A DNA stretch of 64,000 bases from JAKLFA01 sp038222225. GTDB taxonomy: Bacteria > Omnitrophota > Gorgyraeia > Zapsychrales > JANLHA01. The translations under genes and the position numbers were made by a program. Location of the stretch: NCBI GenBank assembly GCA_038222225.1, contig JBBRHV010000002.1, positions 1 to 64,000 of the forward strand, read 5' to 3'. Each line of letters opens with the position of its first letter. Position 1 is the stretch's first letter. The notes beneath the pieces were generated by a model. That model saw only the letters and a program-made list of their open reading frames with translations. It made no database searches and was not told where the DNA came from. Below are positions 34,820 through 43,832 of the stretch, piece by piece.

Positions 34820-35875
34820 TTATACAACCTCCCCTAACTTTTTTCGGATTAAATTTGCCCGTTTTATATCGCGTGCCGCCGGAGACAACCGGTTACCGTC
34901 GATCTTCTGCAAATGAGCCGGCTGAATCATAATCATCAGCTCATTCAAGATCTGCACGTCTAAATTTGTCAAAATCTTCAATTCCGCCCCTAAACGGATC
35001 ATCGACAACAACTCAACCGCTTCCTGGCTCGACATGATATAGGCGTTCTTTAAAATGCCCAACGAGCGAAAGATCTTATCTTCCAAGAGCGGTTTGTTCT
35101 GAACGACCAATGCCTGCCGGGCCTGCTCCTCCTGCTCAATCACCTGACGAATCAAACCATTGATATTCTGCAGGATATCCTCTTCACTGTGGCCAAGAGA
35201 GCCCTGATTAGAAATCTGATAGAAATTCCCGATGGCCTGAGTGCCTTCACCATAAAATCCGCGGGACGCAAAATTCAATTTTGAGATAGCCGTCAAAACC
35301 TTATTAATTTGCTTAGTCATGACCAAGGCCGGCAAATGCAGCATGACTGATCCGCGCATCGCCGTTCCGGTGTTAGTCGGGCAGGACGTTAAATATCCCC
35401 AGACCGGCGAGAACGCGAAATTCAATTCCTCTGAAAGCCGGTCGTCAATCGTACTGATGATTTTCCAGGCCTCAAAGAGGTTCAAACCGGAGTGCATGAC
35501 TTGAATCCGCAAATGATCTTCTTCATTGACCATGACCGATAAGACCTCCTCAGCGGAAACAATGACCGCCTTCCCTTCCGAGGTAGCCGCATGCTCATGG
35601 CTCATCAAATGACGTTCCACCAAAAATTCCTTATCCACATCATCCAGATCGTTCATTCGAAAAACAGTTGAATCTTTAAAATACTCTATCTTTGTTATGG
35701 CCTTTTCAACCGACTCTAAAATGTCCTGCCGTTGTTTTTTAGACGCACGGTTCGGAAACGGGGTCTGGGCAAAATTGCGCGCCAAACGCACACGCGTTGA
35801 CATGACGGTGCCTGATGAAGGCCCGGAACCTTTTAACCACTCTCCTGTATGAGAAATCAGATCTTTGAGTTCCAT
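34820..35875 (-). CDS. mcsB: Protein arginine kinase McsB
   Basis: Phosphagen-kinase-fold enzyme that phosphorylates arginines to mark proteins for ClpC. It has the ATP-binding STRVRLARNF (about 26-35), VIVSAEEVLSVMVNEEDHLRIQ with the catalytic glutamate, GYLTSCPTNTGTAMRGS and RGFYGEGTQA. The start at 35875 gives 351 aa; an upstream ATG (35947) would lie inside mcsA. It follows the mcsA stop by 7 nt, with GGAGGG at that stop. Confidence 0.95.
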   Translation of the reverse strand: MELKDLISHTGEWLKGSGPSSGTVMSTRVRLARNFAQTPFPNRASKKQRQDILESVEKAITKIEYFKDSTVFRMNDLDDVDKEFLVERHLMSHEHAATSEGKAVIVSAEEVLSVMVNEEDHLRIQVMHSGLNLFEAWKIISTIDDRLSEELNFAFSPVWGYLTSCPTNTGTAMRGSVMLHLPALVMTKQINKVLTAISKLNFASRGFYGEGTQAIGNFYQISNQGSLGHSEEDILQNINGLIRQVIEQEEQARQALVVQNKPLLEDKIFRSLGILKNAYIMSSQEAVELLSMIRLGAELKILTNLDVQILNELMIMIQPAHLQKIDGNRLSPAARDIKRANLIRKKLGEVV

Positions 35876-35882
35876 GTCTGCC

Positions 35883-36398
35883 TTACCCTCCCTGTTCCAT
35901 AGCGCGAATGCGATCGCGCAATTCCGCAGCACGCTCATAATCCTCACACAAAACAGCCTGTTGCAATTGTTTCTTCAGGGCATCTGCGTCACTGCTCACA
36001 GGCTGCGCGCTCTCCACCGGGGCCGCCAGAACCTTCGGAGCCTTTCCGGAATGGTTGTTCGCCCCATGAATTTTTTTCAATAAAGATGTCAATTTGCCAC
36101 GAAAATGCGAATAACACTCACTGCAGCCCAGGCGGCCATGCTTTTTAAAATCCGCATAGGTCATTCCGCAGTTGGCACAGCTTTCCACCTTGGTCTGTGT
36201 TTCCGAATTGACCGCCGCTGACGTCTTGGTGAAATCCGATAATCCAGCCAATAAATCCGCCAGGCCGAACTGCTGTTCCATCTGAACGCTCTTCTCTTTG
36301 GCGCACTCTTCACATAAATGCAACTCGGAAATCTGCCCATCGACCAATTCGGTTAAATGAACCGTCGCCTTCTTTTTTCCACATTCATCGCATCGCAT
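35883..36398 (-). CDS. mcsA: McsA, UVR-motif activator of McsB
   Basis: Zinc protein that activates McsB. It has four CxxC pairs (CDEC, CEEC, CANC, CSEC) in two zinc sites and a C-terminal UvrB/UvrC-type motif (ALKKQLQQAVLCEDYERAAELRDRIR). The 171-aa size fits. In Firmicutes ctsR precedes it; here the gene upstream is ilvE and no CtsR repressor is visible. Confidence 0.94.
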   Translation of the reverse strand: MRCDECGKKKATVHLTELVDGQISELHLCEECAKEKSVQMEQQFGLADLLAGLSDFTKTSAAVNSETQTKVESCANCGMTYADFKKHGRLGCSECYSHFRGKLTSLLKKIHGANNHSGKAPKVLAAPVESAQPVSSDADALKKQLQQAVLCEDYERAAELRDRIRAMEQGG

Positions 36399-36433
36399 AC
36401 CAGTCTTCTCCTTCTAACAATCAAACTTCTATT

Positions 36434-37297
36434 TTAATAACGCACACCGTCGGTTCGGGTTGCCTCTTTAAAAAGACCCAACATTTTTTTCGTCACCAAG
36501 CCGGGCTTGCCGGACCCGATCACCCGTCCGTCAACTTTGACCACCGGAATGATCTCCGCCGCTGTTCCGGTCAAAAAACATTCCTCCGCGTTATAAACTT
36601 CATGGCGGGTGAACGGTCCTTCAAACACGCTCAATCCACAAGCGCCGGCCATCTCCAACACCACATCCCGCGTGATGCCTTTCAGCCGTCCGCGTGACGG
36701 CGTAGAAAGCACCTCGTTCTTCACAATGAAAATATTATCTCCCGTGCACTCCGCCACATAGCCACTTCCATCCAGCATGATGGCTTCACAAAAACCGGAA
36801 TTACTGGCTTCTATTTTTGCCAAGATATTATTCAGGTAATTCAATGACTTGAGCTGCGGATTCAGCGCCTCCGGATGATTACGCACAGTCGGAACCGTGA
36901 TAATGGCCATTCCATTTTCATAAAGATCCTTCGGGTACAGCGTGATCTTATCCGCAATAACGATGATTGATGGTCTGCCAAAACATTTTTTTGGATCAAG
37001 ACCCAAATCACCTTCACCCCGGGTCACGACCAAACGGATATAAGCGTCACGCAACTTGTTTTCTTTGAGCGTGTCCACCACCGTCTGAACCATTTGCTCA
37101 CGCGTTAAAGGAATCTCCATCATCAACGTATGGGCGGTCTCGTATAAACGGTCAATATGCTCTTTCAGACGAAAGACCAAACCATCATAGGAACGGATGC
37201 CCTCAAAGACCCCGTCCCCATAAAGCAATCCATGGTCAAATACAGACACCTTTGCATCTTCTTTTGCGACAAATTTTCCGTTCAAATAAATTTTCAT
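36434..37297 (-). CDS. ilvE: Branched-chain amino acid aminotransferase
   Basis: Class IV PLP aminotransferase for Leu/Ile/Val. It has FDHGLLYGDGVFEGIRSYDG at the N-terminus, RLVVTRGEGDLGLDP, the PLP-lysine in PQLKSLNYLNNI, AECTGDNIFIV and FLTGTAAEI. It is 287 aa. The start codon overlaps the lolD stop (ATGA, 4 nt). D-amino acid aminotransferase is a possible alternative in this fold, but the YLNNILAK and GEGDLG features favour IlvE. Confidence 0.88.
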   Translation of the reverse strand: MKIYLNGKFVAKEDAKVSVFDHGLLYGDGVFEGIRSYDGLVFRLKEHIDRLYETAHTLMMEIPLTREQMVQTVVDTLKENKLRDAYIRLVVTRGEGDLGLDPKKCFGRPSIIVIADKITLYPKDLYENGMAIITVPTVRNHPEALNPQLKSLNYLNNILAKIEASNSGFCEAIMLDGSGYVAECTGDNIFIVKNEVLSTPSRGRLKGITRDVVLEMAGACGLSVFEGPFTRHEVYNAEECFLTGTAAEIIPVVKVDGRVIGSGKPGLVTKKMLGLFKEATRTDGVRY

Positions 37298-38031
37298 ATT
37301 GCCCTCACCTTTTCCAAAGAGTTGTTTTCATGAGTTGCAACCATCGTTCCATCTTTCAAATAAATAATACGCTGCGCTTGAACCGCAATCTTCTCATCAT
37401 GCGTCACCATGACCAGCGTCTGTCCCTGAGAACGATTCAGCTGCATCAAAAGTTTAATGATCTCTTCCCCGCTCTGTGAGTCAAGATTGCCGGTCGGCTC
37501 ATCACAAAATAAAATATCCGGCTGATTCATCAACGCCCGGGCAATCGCCACCCGCTGCTGTTCACCGCCGGAGAGTTCGCTGGGCCGATGATGGGCCCGC
37601 GGGCTTAAACCGACGTCTTTTAGGATCGTCAAACCCTGTTCCTTCAGAGCACGGGTCATCCCGCATTTCTGTTTGATCATGGCCGGTAAAACCACGTTCT
37701 CCAGCGCCGTAAATTCCGGCAACAAATGATAGAACTGAAAAATAAAACCGATGCGCTCGTTGCGAAACTGCGAACGCTTGCTCTCTTTCATCCGATAGAG
37801 ATCTTCCCCGAAAAACAATACCCGCCCGCGGCTGGGCGCATCCAGTCCGCCCAAAATATGCAGCAACGTCGACTTGCCCGCTCCCGAAGGACCGACAATG
37901 GCAACCACATCTTTCGGATCAATCCGAAGCGTAACGCCTTTAAGAACATGAACTTCTTTTGCCGTATGCGTATAAATTTTATGGAGTTCTTCTGCCTGAA
38001 GCATAACCACCGATTTTGTATTTTTATTCAT
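37294..38031 (-). CDS. lolD: Lipoprotein-releasing ABC ATPase LolD
   Basis: ATPase of the LolCDE system that releases lipoproteins from the inner membrane. It has Walker A GPSGAGKST, signature LSGGEQQRVAIARAL and Walker B ILFCDEPTGNLD. It is 245 aa from the first ATG (38031), which overlaps the lolC stop; an in-frame ATG at 38004 (MLQAEEL) is equally possible. Pairing with lolC supports LolD rather than FtsE/MacB. Confidence 0.9.
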   Translation of the reverse strand: MNKNTKSVVMLQAEELHKIYTHTAKEVHVLKGVTLRIDPKDVVAIVGPSGAGKSTLLHILGGLDAPSRGRVLFFGEDLYRMKESKRSQFRNERIGFIFQFYHLLPEFTALENVVLPAMIKQKCGMTRALKEQGLTILKDVGLSPRAHHRPSELSGGEQQRVAIARALMNQPDILFCDEPTGNLDSQSGEEIIKLLMQLNRSQGQTLVMVTHDEKIAVQAQRIIYLKDGTMVATHENNSLEKVRAI

Positions 38032-39220
38032 AGCGTAACGCGTCCACGGTTTCCAGACTGGCCGCCTTCCAGGACGGATAAATCGTCGCCAAAAATGTGA
38101 TCACCAACGCGGAAACAATAATGATCATGATATCCCCAAACTGCAGATCAACCGGCACATGTTCGATCGCGTAAATTTCTACCGGAACTTTGATATAGTG
38201 CGACAGAATGTAACTGACGCCAACCCCGCCCATCACTCCCAAGATCGTTCCAAAAAACCCGATCAAAATACCTTGTTTAGTAAAAATACGTCGAATGGAG
38301 GCGCGCGTCGCCCCGAACGAACGCAAGATTCCGATGTCATGCACTTTCGAGGTTACTGTCACGATCAACGTGCTGACAATATTAAACGACGCCACCAAAA
38401 CCATAAATGACAAAATCAAAAAAAGGCCCCATTTTTCAAGCTTGAGCGCCTGAAAAAGATTGCGGTTCACATCAATCCAGCTTTTGGCCATAAACGAGAA
38501 CCCGACCTTTTCATAAATCCGCCGCTTGACTTCTTCAACTGTGTAAGGGTCATCCACCTTCACGCCGATGCCGCTGACTGCACCCTGAAAATCAAAAATC
38601 TCCTGAGCCTTTACCAGATTCACCAGAATTAAATTCATATCCAGATCAACCATGCCACTTTTGAAAATACCGACAATTTTGAGCTGATAGCGCCATCCCC
38701 GGCCTTCAATCCCGGATCCCGGAGCAATCACAGTAACCACATCCCCCAGGCCATAGCCAAAATATCTTGCCAGTTCATCGCCGATAATCACTCCGTCTTC
38801 CGTCAGACTTGAAAGCTCGCCTTTGATGAGGTACTCCTGGATCTTTGTGATGGAGCCTTCCGTCTGCGGATCCACTCCCCGAATGAGCTCACCGATCGCC
38901 CGTCCGTTTCCGGTCTCTAGAAAAATATTGCCTTGAATAAACGGAGAGGTCGCCACCACGCCTTCCACAGATCCAACCTGTTCCTGCACCGCTTGATAAT
39001 CACGGACCCCGACTTCTTTTTCCAAAACAATATGCGGCGTGGTTCCAATGATTTTTTCGCGCAGATTATTACCGAAGCCGGTCATGATCCCCATGACAAC
39101 GATCAAGGCCATCACTCCGATCGCCACTCCGCCGATCGAAACAATGTTCAAAAAGGACATGAAGTGTCCGCGGCATGTTGTCAAATAACGAAGACTGATA
39201 AAATTTTCAAACTGCGACAT
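38024..39220 (-). CDS. lolC: Lipoprotein-releasing ABC permease LolC/LolE
   Basis: Inner-membrane permease that hands lipoproteins to the carrier LolA. It is 398 aa with the family start FENFISLRYLTTCRGHFMSFLNIVSIGGVAIGVMALIVV, an exported MacB-like domain and three C-terminal helices including TIYPSWKAASLETVDALRYE. A single LolC/E protein (a hybrid LolF type) is common outside gammaproteobacteria. It overlaps lysS by 14 nt with AAAGGAAC before the ATG. Confidence 0.92.
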   Translation of the reverse strand: MSQFENFISLRYLTTCRGHFMSFLNIVSIGGVAIGVMALIVVMGIMTGFGNNLREKIIGTTPHIVLEKEVGVRDYQAVQEQVGSVEGVVATSPFIQGNIFLETGNGRAIGELIRGVDPQTEGSITKIQEYLIKGELSSLTEDGVIIGDELARYFGYGLGDVVTVIAPGSGIEGRGWRYQLKIVGIFKSGMVDLDMNLILVNLVKAQEIFDFQGAVSGIGVKVDDPYTVEEVKRRIYEKVGFSFMAKSWIDVNRNLFQALKLEKWGLFLILSFMVLVASFNIVSTLIVTVTSKVHDIGILRSFGATRASIRRIFTKQGILIGFFGTILGVMGGVGVSYILSHYIKVPVEIYAIEHVPVDLQFGDIMIIIVSALVITFLATIYPSWKAASLETVDALRYE

Positions 39221-40697
39221 GTTGTTCCTTTACGTCGCCTTCGGCCACCTCTTCCGCCTGCGGCTTTAACAGCGGAAATAAGATCACATCACGGATCGAA
39301 GGAGAATCGGTGAGCAGCATGACGATCCGATCGATCCCAATTCCAAGACCGCCAGCCGGAGGCATGCCGTATTCTAACGCGGTTATAAAATCATCATCAA
39401 TGCTGCGCAGTCCTGTTTCAACATCATCCTTAAGATCCTCCAGCAGCCGCGCCTTTTGCTCCCGCGGATCGTTCAACTCTGAATACGCATTGCCGATTTC
39501 CATCCCGGCCACAAAACACTCAAAGCGTTCTGAAAGCGCCGGCTGATCTTTTCTGACTTTGGCCAGCGGGCAAAGAAACGTAAAATAATCCGTAAAGAAA
39601 ACCGGATTCATGGTTTTATCCTCTTCGAGAATGTCTTCCGCGATTTTCATGACCGCCGACCGCGTCAGCAGGTCAACCTTGACTTTGGCACCCTTGATCT
39701 TTTTGACCTTTTCAAGCATCACCTCTGCCGTGTCCTCAGGGTCGATATCAAATTTTTCCTTAACAATGCCCGCAAAACTCCGACGCTCCCAAGGAGTCGT
39801 AAAATCGATCTCTCCGCCTTGATAAGGAACCTTGTAGGAACCATACAGTTCATAGGCGGCCCCGCTGATCAGGTTTTCCATCAAATCCATCATATCTTCG
39901 AAATTACCGTAGGCCTGATACGCCTCCAGCATGGTAAACTCCGGATTATGACGGGTTGAAATTCCTTCATTGCGGAAATTGCGGTTGATCTCATAGACCC
40001 GTTCAAAACCCCCGACCAACAAACGCTTCAGATAAAGTTCAGGCGCAATTCTTAAATAGACATCCATATCATACGTGTTGTGTTTACTTTTAAACGGTCT
40101 GCCGCGGGCGCCTCCGGCCATGGGCTGAAGCATCGGGGTTTCGACCTCCAAAAATTTGCGTTCATCTAAATACCGACGGATAAATGAAATAATGTGGCTG
40201 CGTTTCAAAAAAATGTCCCGAACCTCTGTATTGGCAATCAAATCCACATACCGTTGCCGGTAACGGATCTCCACATCTTTAAGCCCATGCCATTTTTCAG
40301 GCAGGCACATCAGGGATTTACTTAAGACCGTTATTTCTTTAACCCGAATGCTCTGCTCCCCCATTTTCGTTACAAAAAGTTCCCCTACAGCACCGATAAT
40401 ATCTCCAATATCCAGAAGCTGGATCTGTTCAAAAACGCCTTCTGCCAGATTATCTTTACGGACAAACACCTGGACTTTTCCGGTCATGTCCCTTAGATCC
40501 ATAAACATAACTTTTCCATGCTTGCGGTTTGCCATGATGCGGCCGGCAACTTTGACCTCACGGCCTTCTTGAAACGGCTCAAGAACCTCACTGACCGCCT
40601 CAATATGCTCAAAACGATTACCATAAGGGTTAATCCCTTGCTGGATCAAAGAGTCTAATTTTTCTTCTCTAACTTGCCGTATTTCATCTATTTCCAT
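39207..40697 (-). CDS. lysS: Lysyl-tRNA synthetase, class II
   Basis: Charges tRNA-Lys. It has an N-terminal OB-fold domain (VAGRIMANRKHGKVMFMDLRD) and class II motifs: motif 2 (FRNEGISTRHNPEFTMLE) and motif 3 (GLGIGIDRIVMLLTDS). It is 496 aa. SD GGAAGG lies before the ATG, with a consensus promoter about 70 nt upstream, so it is the likely first gene of the long lysS-lolC-lolD-ilvE-mcsAB-clpC run. Confidence 0.97.
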   Translation of the reverse strand: MEIDEIRQVREEKLDSLIQQGINPYGNRFEHIEAVSEVLEPFQEGREVKVAGRIMANRKHGKVMFMDLRDMTGKVQVFVRKDNLAEGVFEQIQLLDIGDIIGAVGELFVTKMGEQSIRVKEITVLSKSLMCLPEKWHGLKDVEIRYRQRYVDLIANTEVRDIFLKRSHIISFIRRYLDERKFLEVETPMLQPMAGGARGRPFKSKHNTYDMDVYLRIAPELYLKRLLVGGFERVYEINRNFRNEGISTRHNPEFTMLEAYQAYGNFEDMMDLMENLISGAAYELYGSYKVPYQGGEIDFTTPWERRSFAGIVKEKFDIDPEDTAEVMLEKVKKIKGAKVKVDLLTRSAVMKIAEDILEEDKTMNPVFFTDYFTFLCPLAKVRKDQPALSERFECFVAGMEIGNAYSELNDPREQKARLLEDLKDDVETGLRSIDDDFITALEYGMPPAGGLGIGIDRIVMLLTDSPSIRDVILFPLLKPQAEEVAEGDVKEQHVAV

Positions 40698-40765
40698 AAA
40701 ATTGACCTTCCGTATATACTAAATTGATTATAAAAATAGTAATTTTATCTTATTTTAATATTAGG

Positions 40766-40794
40766 ATTATATAGAAAAAGATGGGGTGTGTCAA
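40766..40794 (-). promoter_or_regulatory. Consensus sigma70 promoter of the lysS operon
   Basis: Perfect TTGACA (40789-40794), a 17-nt spacer and perfect TATAAT (40766-40771) on the minus strand. The untranslated leader would be about 60 nt and A/T-rich. The rest of 40795-40858, downstream of lpxI, shows nothing else. Confidence 0.85.
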
Positions 40795-40858
40795 TCAAAA
40801 GCAATGGTCTGAATGATGCTTAAAAACTGCCTTGCAAAGGAGCGTAAGTTATTATTTT

Positions 40859-41680
40859 CTAATTAGATACGACACAAATGCCAGCCAGGTCGGCAAGCCG
40901 GAGAGTTTTTTCATAATCCAGGACTAATGTCCGCTCAGCTTCAATCGCCAAGCACTTACAATTCGACTTTTTCATCGATCGAATTGTCTTTGGTCCAACC
41001 ACAGGCACATCAAAACGCGCATCCTGCTGCGGCTTACTTGCCTTGATCACAACAGCCCCTTGATGCGCAATCCGGCCGCCTCTGATGATGCAGCGATCCG
41101 TTCCCTCCATGGCCTCGATCGCAACAATCGCTTTCGATTTGATCACAACGGTCTGTCCGACATCCAGGCCACCCATCGCCTTTGCGATCGTTCGCCCAAA
41201 TTCGATATCTGCCAATTCGCCTTCCGTTGGGCCGCGCTTGGTCAAGGTTCCGCGTGGCGCCAAAAACTGCTTGAGCAAAAAAGTCGAATCCAAAACTTCT
41301 AATCCAGCCTTGGTCAGAATATCCGTCACGGCTGAAAAAATCGTGTCTGCCTTTCGGTCCTCCAAAGCAGAAAGAAATTTCTGAAGCTCAAGATCGGACT
41401 TCATTCGAGCATCAAACAAGGTCCGCTGACTGATTTGACCGGCCATGATGACCTGCGTGACCCCCTTGGCCTTAAAATAATCAAACCCACTGCGAACATC
41501 ACTCACGCCGATCCATGCAAGGCCATCAACACAAAAATGCAATAGCGGAGATGCGTTTCCCTTGATCGCCAAAACAAAGACCCGGAATCCTTGCCGACGG
41601 GCCGCCAGCGCAAAAAGGATCGGAAAACGCCCATTGCCCGCGATAAGCCCTATAGACTGCTTCTGTTGAACCATAATCAT
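40859..41680 (-). CDS. lpxI: UDP-2,3-diacylglucosamine pyrophosphatase LpxI
   Basis: Removes UMP from UDP-diacylglucosamine in lipid A synthesis; it replaces LpxH in many non-gamma diderms. The 273-aa protein has IGLIAGNGRFPILFALAARRQG, GVTQVIMAGQI, LTKRGPTEGELADIEFG, a GRTIAKAMGGLDVGQTVVIK stretch and MEGTDRCIIRGG, all DUF1009/LpxI signatures. The ATG at 41680 lies 1 nt after the lpxA stop. It is the last gene of the bamA-lpx run. Confidence 0.94.
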   Translation of the reverse strand: MIMVQQKQSIGLIAGNGRFPILFALAARRQGFRVFVLAIKGNASPLLHFCVDGLAWIGVSDVRSGFDYFKAKGVTQVIMAGQISQRTLFDARMKSDLELQKFLSALEDRKADTIFSAVTDILTKAGLEVLDSTFLLKQFLAPRGTLTKRGPTEGELADIEFGRTIAKAMGGLDVGQTVVIKSKAIVAIEAMEGTDRCIIRGGRIAHQGAVVIKASKPQQDARFDVPVVGPKTIRSMKKSNCKCLAIEAERTLVLDYEKTLRLADLAGICVVSN

Positions 41681-41681
41681 C

Positions 41682-42482
41682 TTATGTTGTTTGTATGCCC
41701 GGAAGAAGGCCGCGTTCGCTGTTTTCAACAAATTGGATCAAATGCTGAAGCTCCGGACACATTGTGAGTTCCGATTGAATTTTCTCAAGCGCATGGGATT
41801 TGGAAAGCCCCGAACGAAATAAATATTTAAAAGCCGCCTTCAGCGTATGCTGTGCGTCTTTGGCGATGCCGGCTCGACGCAGACCGATCAGATTCAGCCC
41901 ATACACCCTTGCCTCGGCGTCTGCGCACATCGCAAAGGGCGGCGCATCCTGGGTTACCCGGCTGCACCCGCCGATCATGGCTAAGCGCCCAATCCGGACA
42001 AACTGATGAATGCCGGTCAGCCCGCCGATAATGGCATTGTCTTCAATGGTCACATGGCCGGCCAATGTCGCGAGATTCGCAAAAACGCAATTATTCCCGA
42101 CGACACAATCATGCGCCACGTGGGAATAGGCCATGAAAAGATTTCCGTCCCCCACGGTCGTCTTTCCGCCGCCATCCACGGTCCCCGGATTCATAGTGAC
42201 ATATTCCCGGATAATATTTTTCTTGCCGATCTCTAAAAAAACCTCGTCGCCTTTATTGAATTTCTTGTCCTGAGGAATCGTGCCGATGACGGCCCCCGGA
42301 AAAATCTGTGTCTCCGCTCCGATGCGAGTCCTTCCTTCCAGATGGCAATGACTGGAAATCTTAACGCCTTCTTCTAAAATAACATGCGCGCCAATGACCG
42401 AAAAGGGGCCGATCTCGACATTCTCTGCAACGGTCGCCCCGGAATCAATAATCGCTGTCGGATGAATTTGTTTTTCGCTCAT
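41682..42482 (-). CDS. lpxA: UDP-N-acetylglucosamine acyltransferase LpxA
   Basis: First committed step of lipid A synthesis: O-acylation of UDP-GlcNAc by acyl-ACP. It is a left-handed beta-helix of hexapeptide repeats with the catalytic histidine region MAYSHVAHDCVVGN, GLTGIHQFVRIGRLAMIGG, and the C-terminal helical bundle GLRRAGIAKDAQHTLK. It is 266 aa. It follows lpxC-fabZ and precedes lpxI. Confidence 0.97.
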   Translation of the reverse strand: MSEKQIHPTAIIDSGATVAENVEIGPFSVIGAHVILEEGVKISSHCHLEGRTRIGAETQIFPGAVIGTIPQDKKFNKGDEVFLEIGKKNIIREYVTMNPGTVDGGGKTTVGDGNLFMAYSHVAHDCVVGNNCVFANLATLAGHVTIEDNAIIGGLTGIHQFVRIGRLAMIGGCSRVTQDAPPFAMCADAEARVYGLNLIGLRRAGIAKDAQHTLKAAFKYLFRSGLSKSHALEKIQSELTMCPELQHLIQFVENSERGLLPGIQTT

Positions 42483-42507
42483 ACAAACGTCCTTCGCCGT
42501 CGTTACA

Positions 42508-43830
42508 TTATTCTGTTAAAAATTTCTCGTCTAAAAATGCAAACATCATCTCTGCCTCACAAACCACTTCTCCGTTCACGCGCGAGACTCCCTTTGTTGA
42601 AGCGGCCTTTCCGCGGTCACGGATCACTTCAACTTCCATCACGAGCTGGTCTCCCGGCTCAACCGTCTTACGAAATTTTGCATTGGAAATCGAAAAGAAC
42701 AGGCCGACATGACTGTGATGCGCTTCTGATTTGCGCAGCAAAATCCCGCTGACCTGCGCTAAGGCTTCAACCATGAGAACGCCAGGCATGACCGGTCTCG
42801 TCGGAAAATGTCCTGTAAAAAAATTATCGTTCACCGTGACATTCTTGATCCCGACCGCCCGCTCCCCAACCTTCAATTCCAAAATGCGATCCACCAAAAG
42901 AAACGGATACCGGTGCGGCAAGCACTTCATAACCTCATGAATATCCATAGCTCCATTTTCTGCTGACATTCTTTCCCCCTCATTTGAATTCATGCACTCC
43001 TGAACGATCTTTTCCATTAAGGCGACGTTAAGAGCGTGCCCGCTGCGGTAAGCCTTTACATGCCCCTTGATCGGCCGCCCCAACAAATATAGATCTCCGA
43101 TGACATCCAGCGCCTTATGGCGCGCGAACTCATTGTCGAAACGAAGCGTATTTTCGATCACTCCATGTTCACCGACGACAAGTGTATTCTTAAAATTCGC
43201 GCCCTTCCCCAAACCAGCCGCCTGCAACGACTTTGCCTCTGTCGCCAGACAAAAAGTTCTTGCCGGCGCCACTTCCCGCGCGAACGTCTCGGGTACAAGC
43301 ACAGTATCAAACACCTGCTTCTGTAAAACCGGATGATCGTATTCTAATGTATAAGTGATTCTAAAGTCATCGGCCGGCTCAATGCTGATGAAAGCGTTTT
43401 TTCCTTCGACACGAACCAAACTTTGAATTTGAATATAGGAACGCTCCGCCTTCTGTTCAAGAATCCCGACCGCCTGTATCGCCTTCACAAAATCAACCGC
43501 GCTGCCGTCCATTCCTGGCATTTCAGAGCCATCCAGTTCAATGGTCAAATTGTCCAGCCCAAGACCGCAACACACGCTCATCAGATGCTCGACCGTATGG
43601 ATTGCCTCCGGCCCATGGCCCACTGTTGTGCAGCGGACAACACTATTATCAACATAAATATTCTTCGGGACAAGAGAAATAACAGGCTCCCCCTCCAGAT
43701 CAATCCGTTTAAAAGAGATCCCCGCCCCTTCCGCCGCAGGCTTCAAAGCAACCGTGACAGTACGCCCTGTATGAAGTCCGATTCCCGTCAAGGAAACCGG
43801 TCCTTTAATCGTTCGCTGTTTACTGCCCAT
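42508..43830 (-). CDS. lpxC-fabZ: Fused LpxC deacetylase and FabZ dehydratase
   Basis: Bifunctional protein of 440 aa. The N-terminal part (1 to about 280) is LpxC, the zinc deacetylase of lipid A synthesis: GIGLHTGRTV, zinc His in IHTVEHLMS, MDGSAVDF, FARHKALDVIGDLYLLG with the other ligands, and a basic site at YRSGHALN. The C-terminal part (about 295-440) is FabZ, the hydroxyacyl-ACP dehydratase: HRYPFLLVDR and GHFPTRPVMPGVLMVEALAQ with the active His and Glu. The fusion is known in Bacteroidetes and some other phyla. It ties lipid A entry to supply of hydroxyacyl-ACP. Confidence 0.96.
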   Translation of the reverse strand: MGSKQRTIKGPVSLTGIGLHTGRTVTVALKPAAEGAGISFKRIDLEGEPVISLVPKNIYVDNSVVRCTTVGHGPEAIHTVEHLMSVCCGLGLDNLTIELDGSEMPGMDGSAVDFVKAIQAVGILEQKAERSYIQIQSLVRVEGKNAFISIEPADDFRITYTLEYDHPVLQKQVFDTVLVPETFAREVAPARTFCLATEAKSLQAAGLGKGANFKNTLVVGEHGVIENTLRFDNEFARHKALDVIGDLYLLGRPIKGHVKAYRSGHALNVALMEKIVQECMNSNEGERMSAENGAMDIHEVMKCLPHRYPFLLVDRILELKVGERAVGIKNVTVNDNFFTGHFPTRPVMPGVLMVEALAQVSGILLRKSEAHHSHVGLFFSISNAKFRKTVEPGDQLVMEVEVIRDRGKAASTKGVSRVNGEVVCEAEMMFAFLDEKFLTE

Positions 43831-43832
43831 CG

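Noticed and set aside
35876..35947. Longer McsB starting inside mcsA
   Set aside because: The extra 24 residues overlap mcsA in another frame and are not part of the kinase fold; MELKDL at 35875 has the ribosome site.
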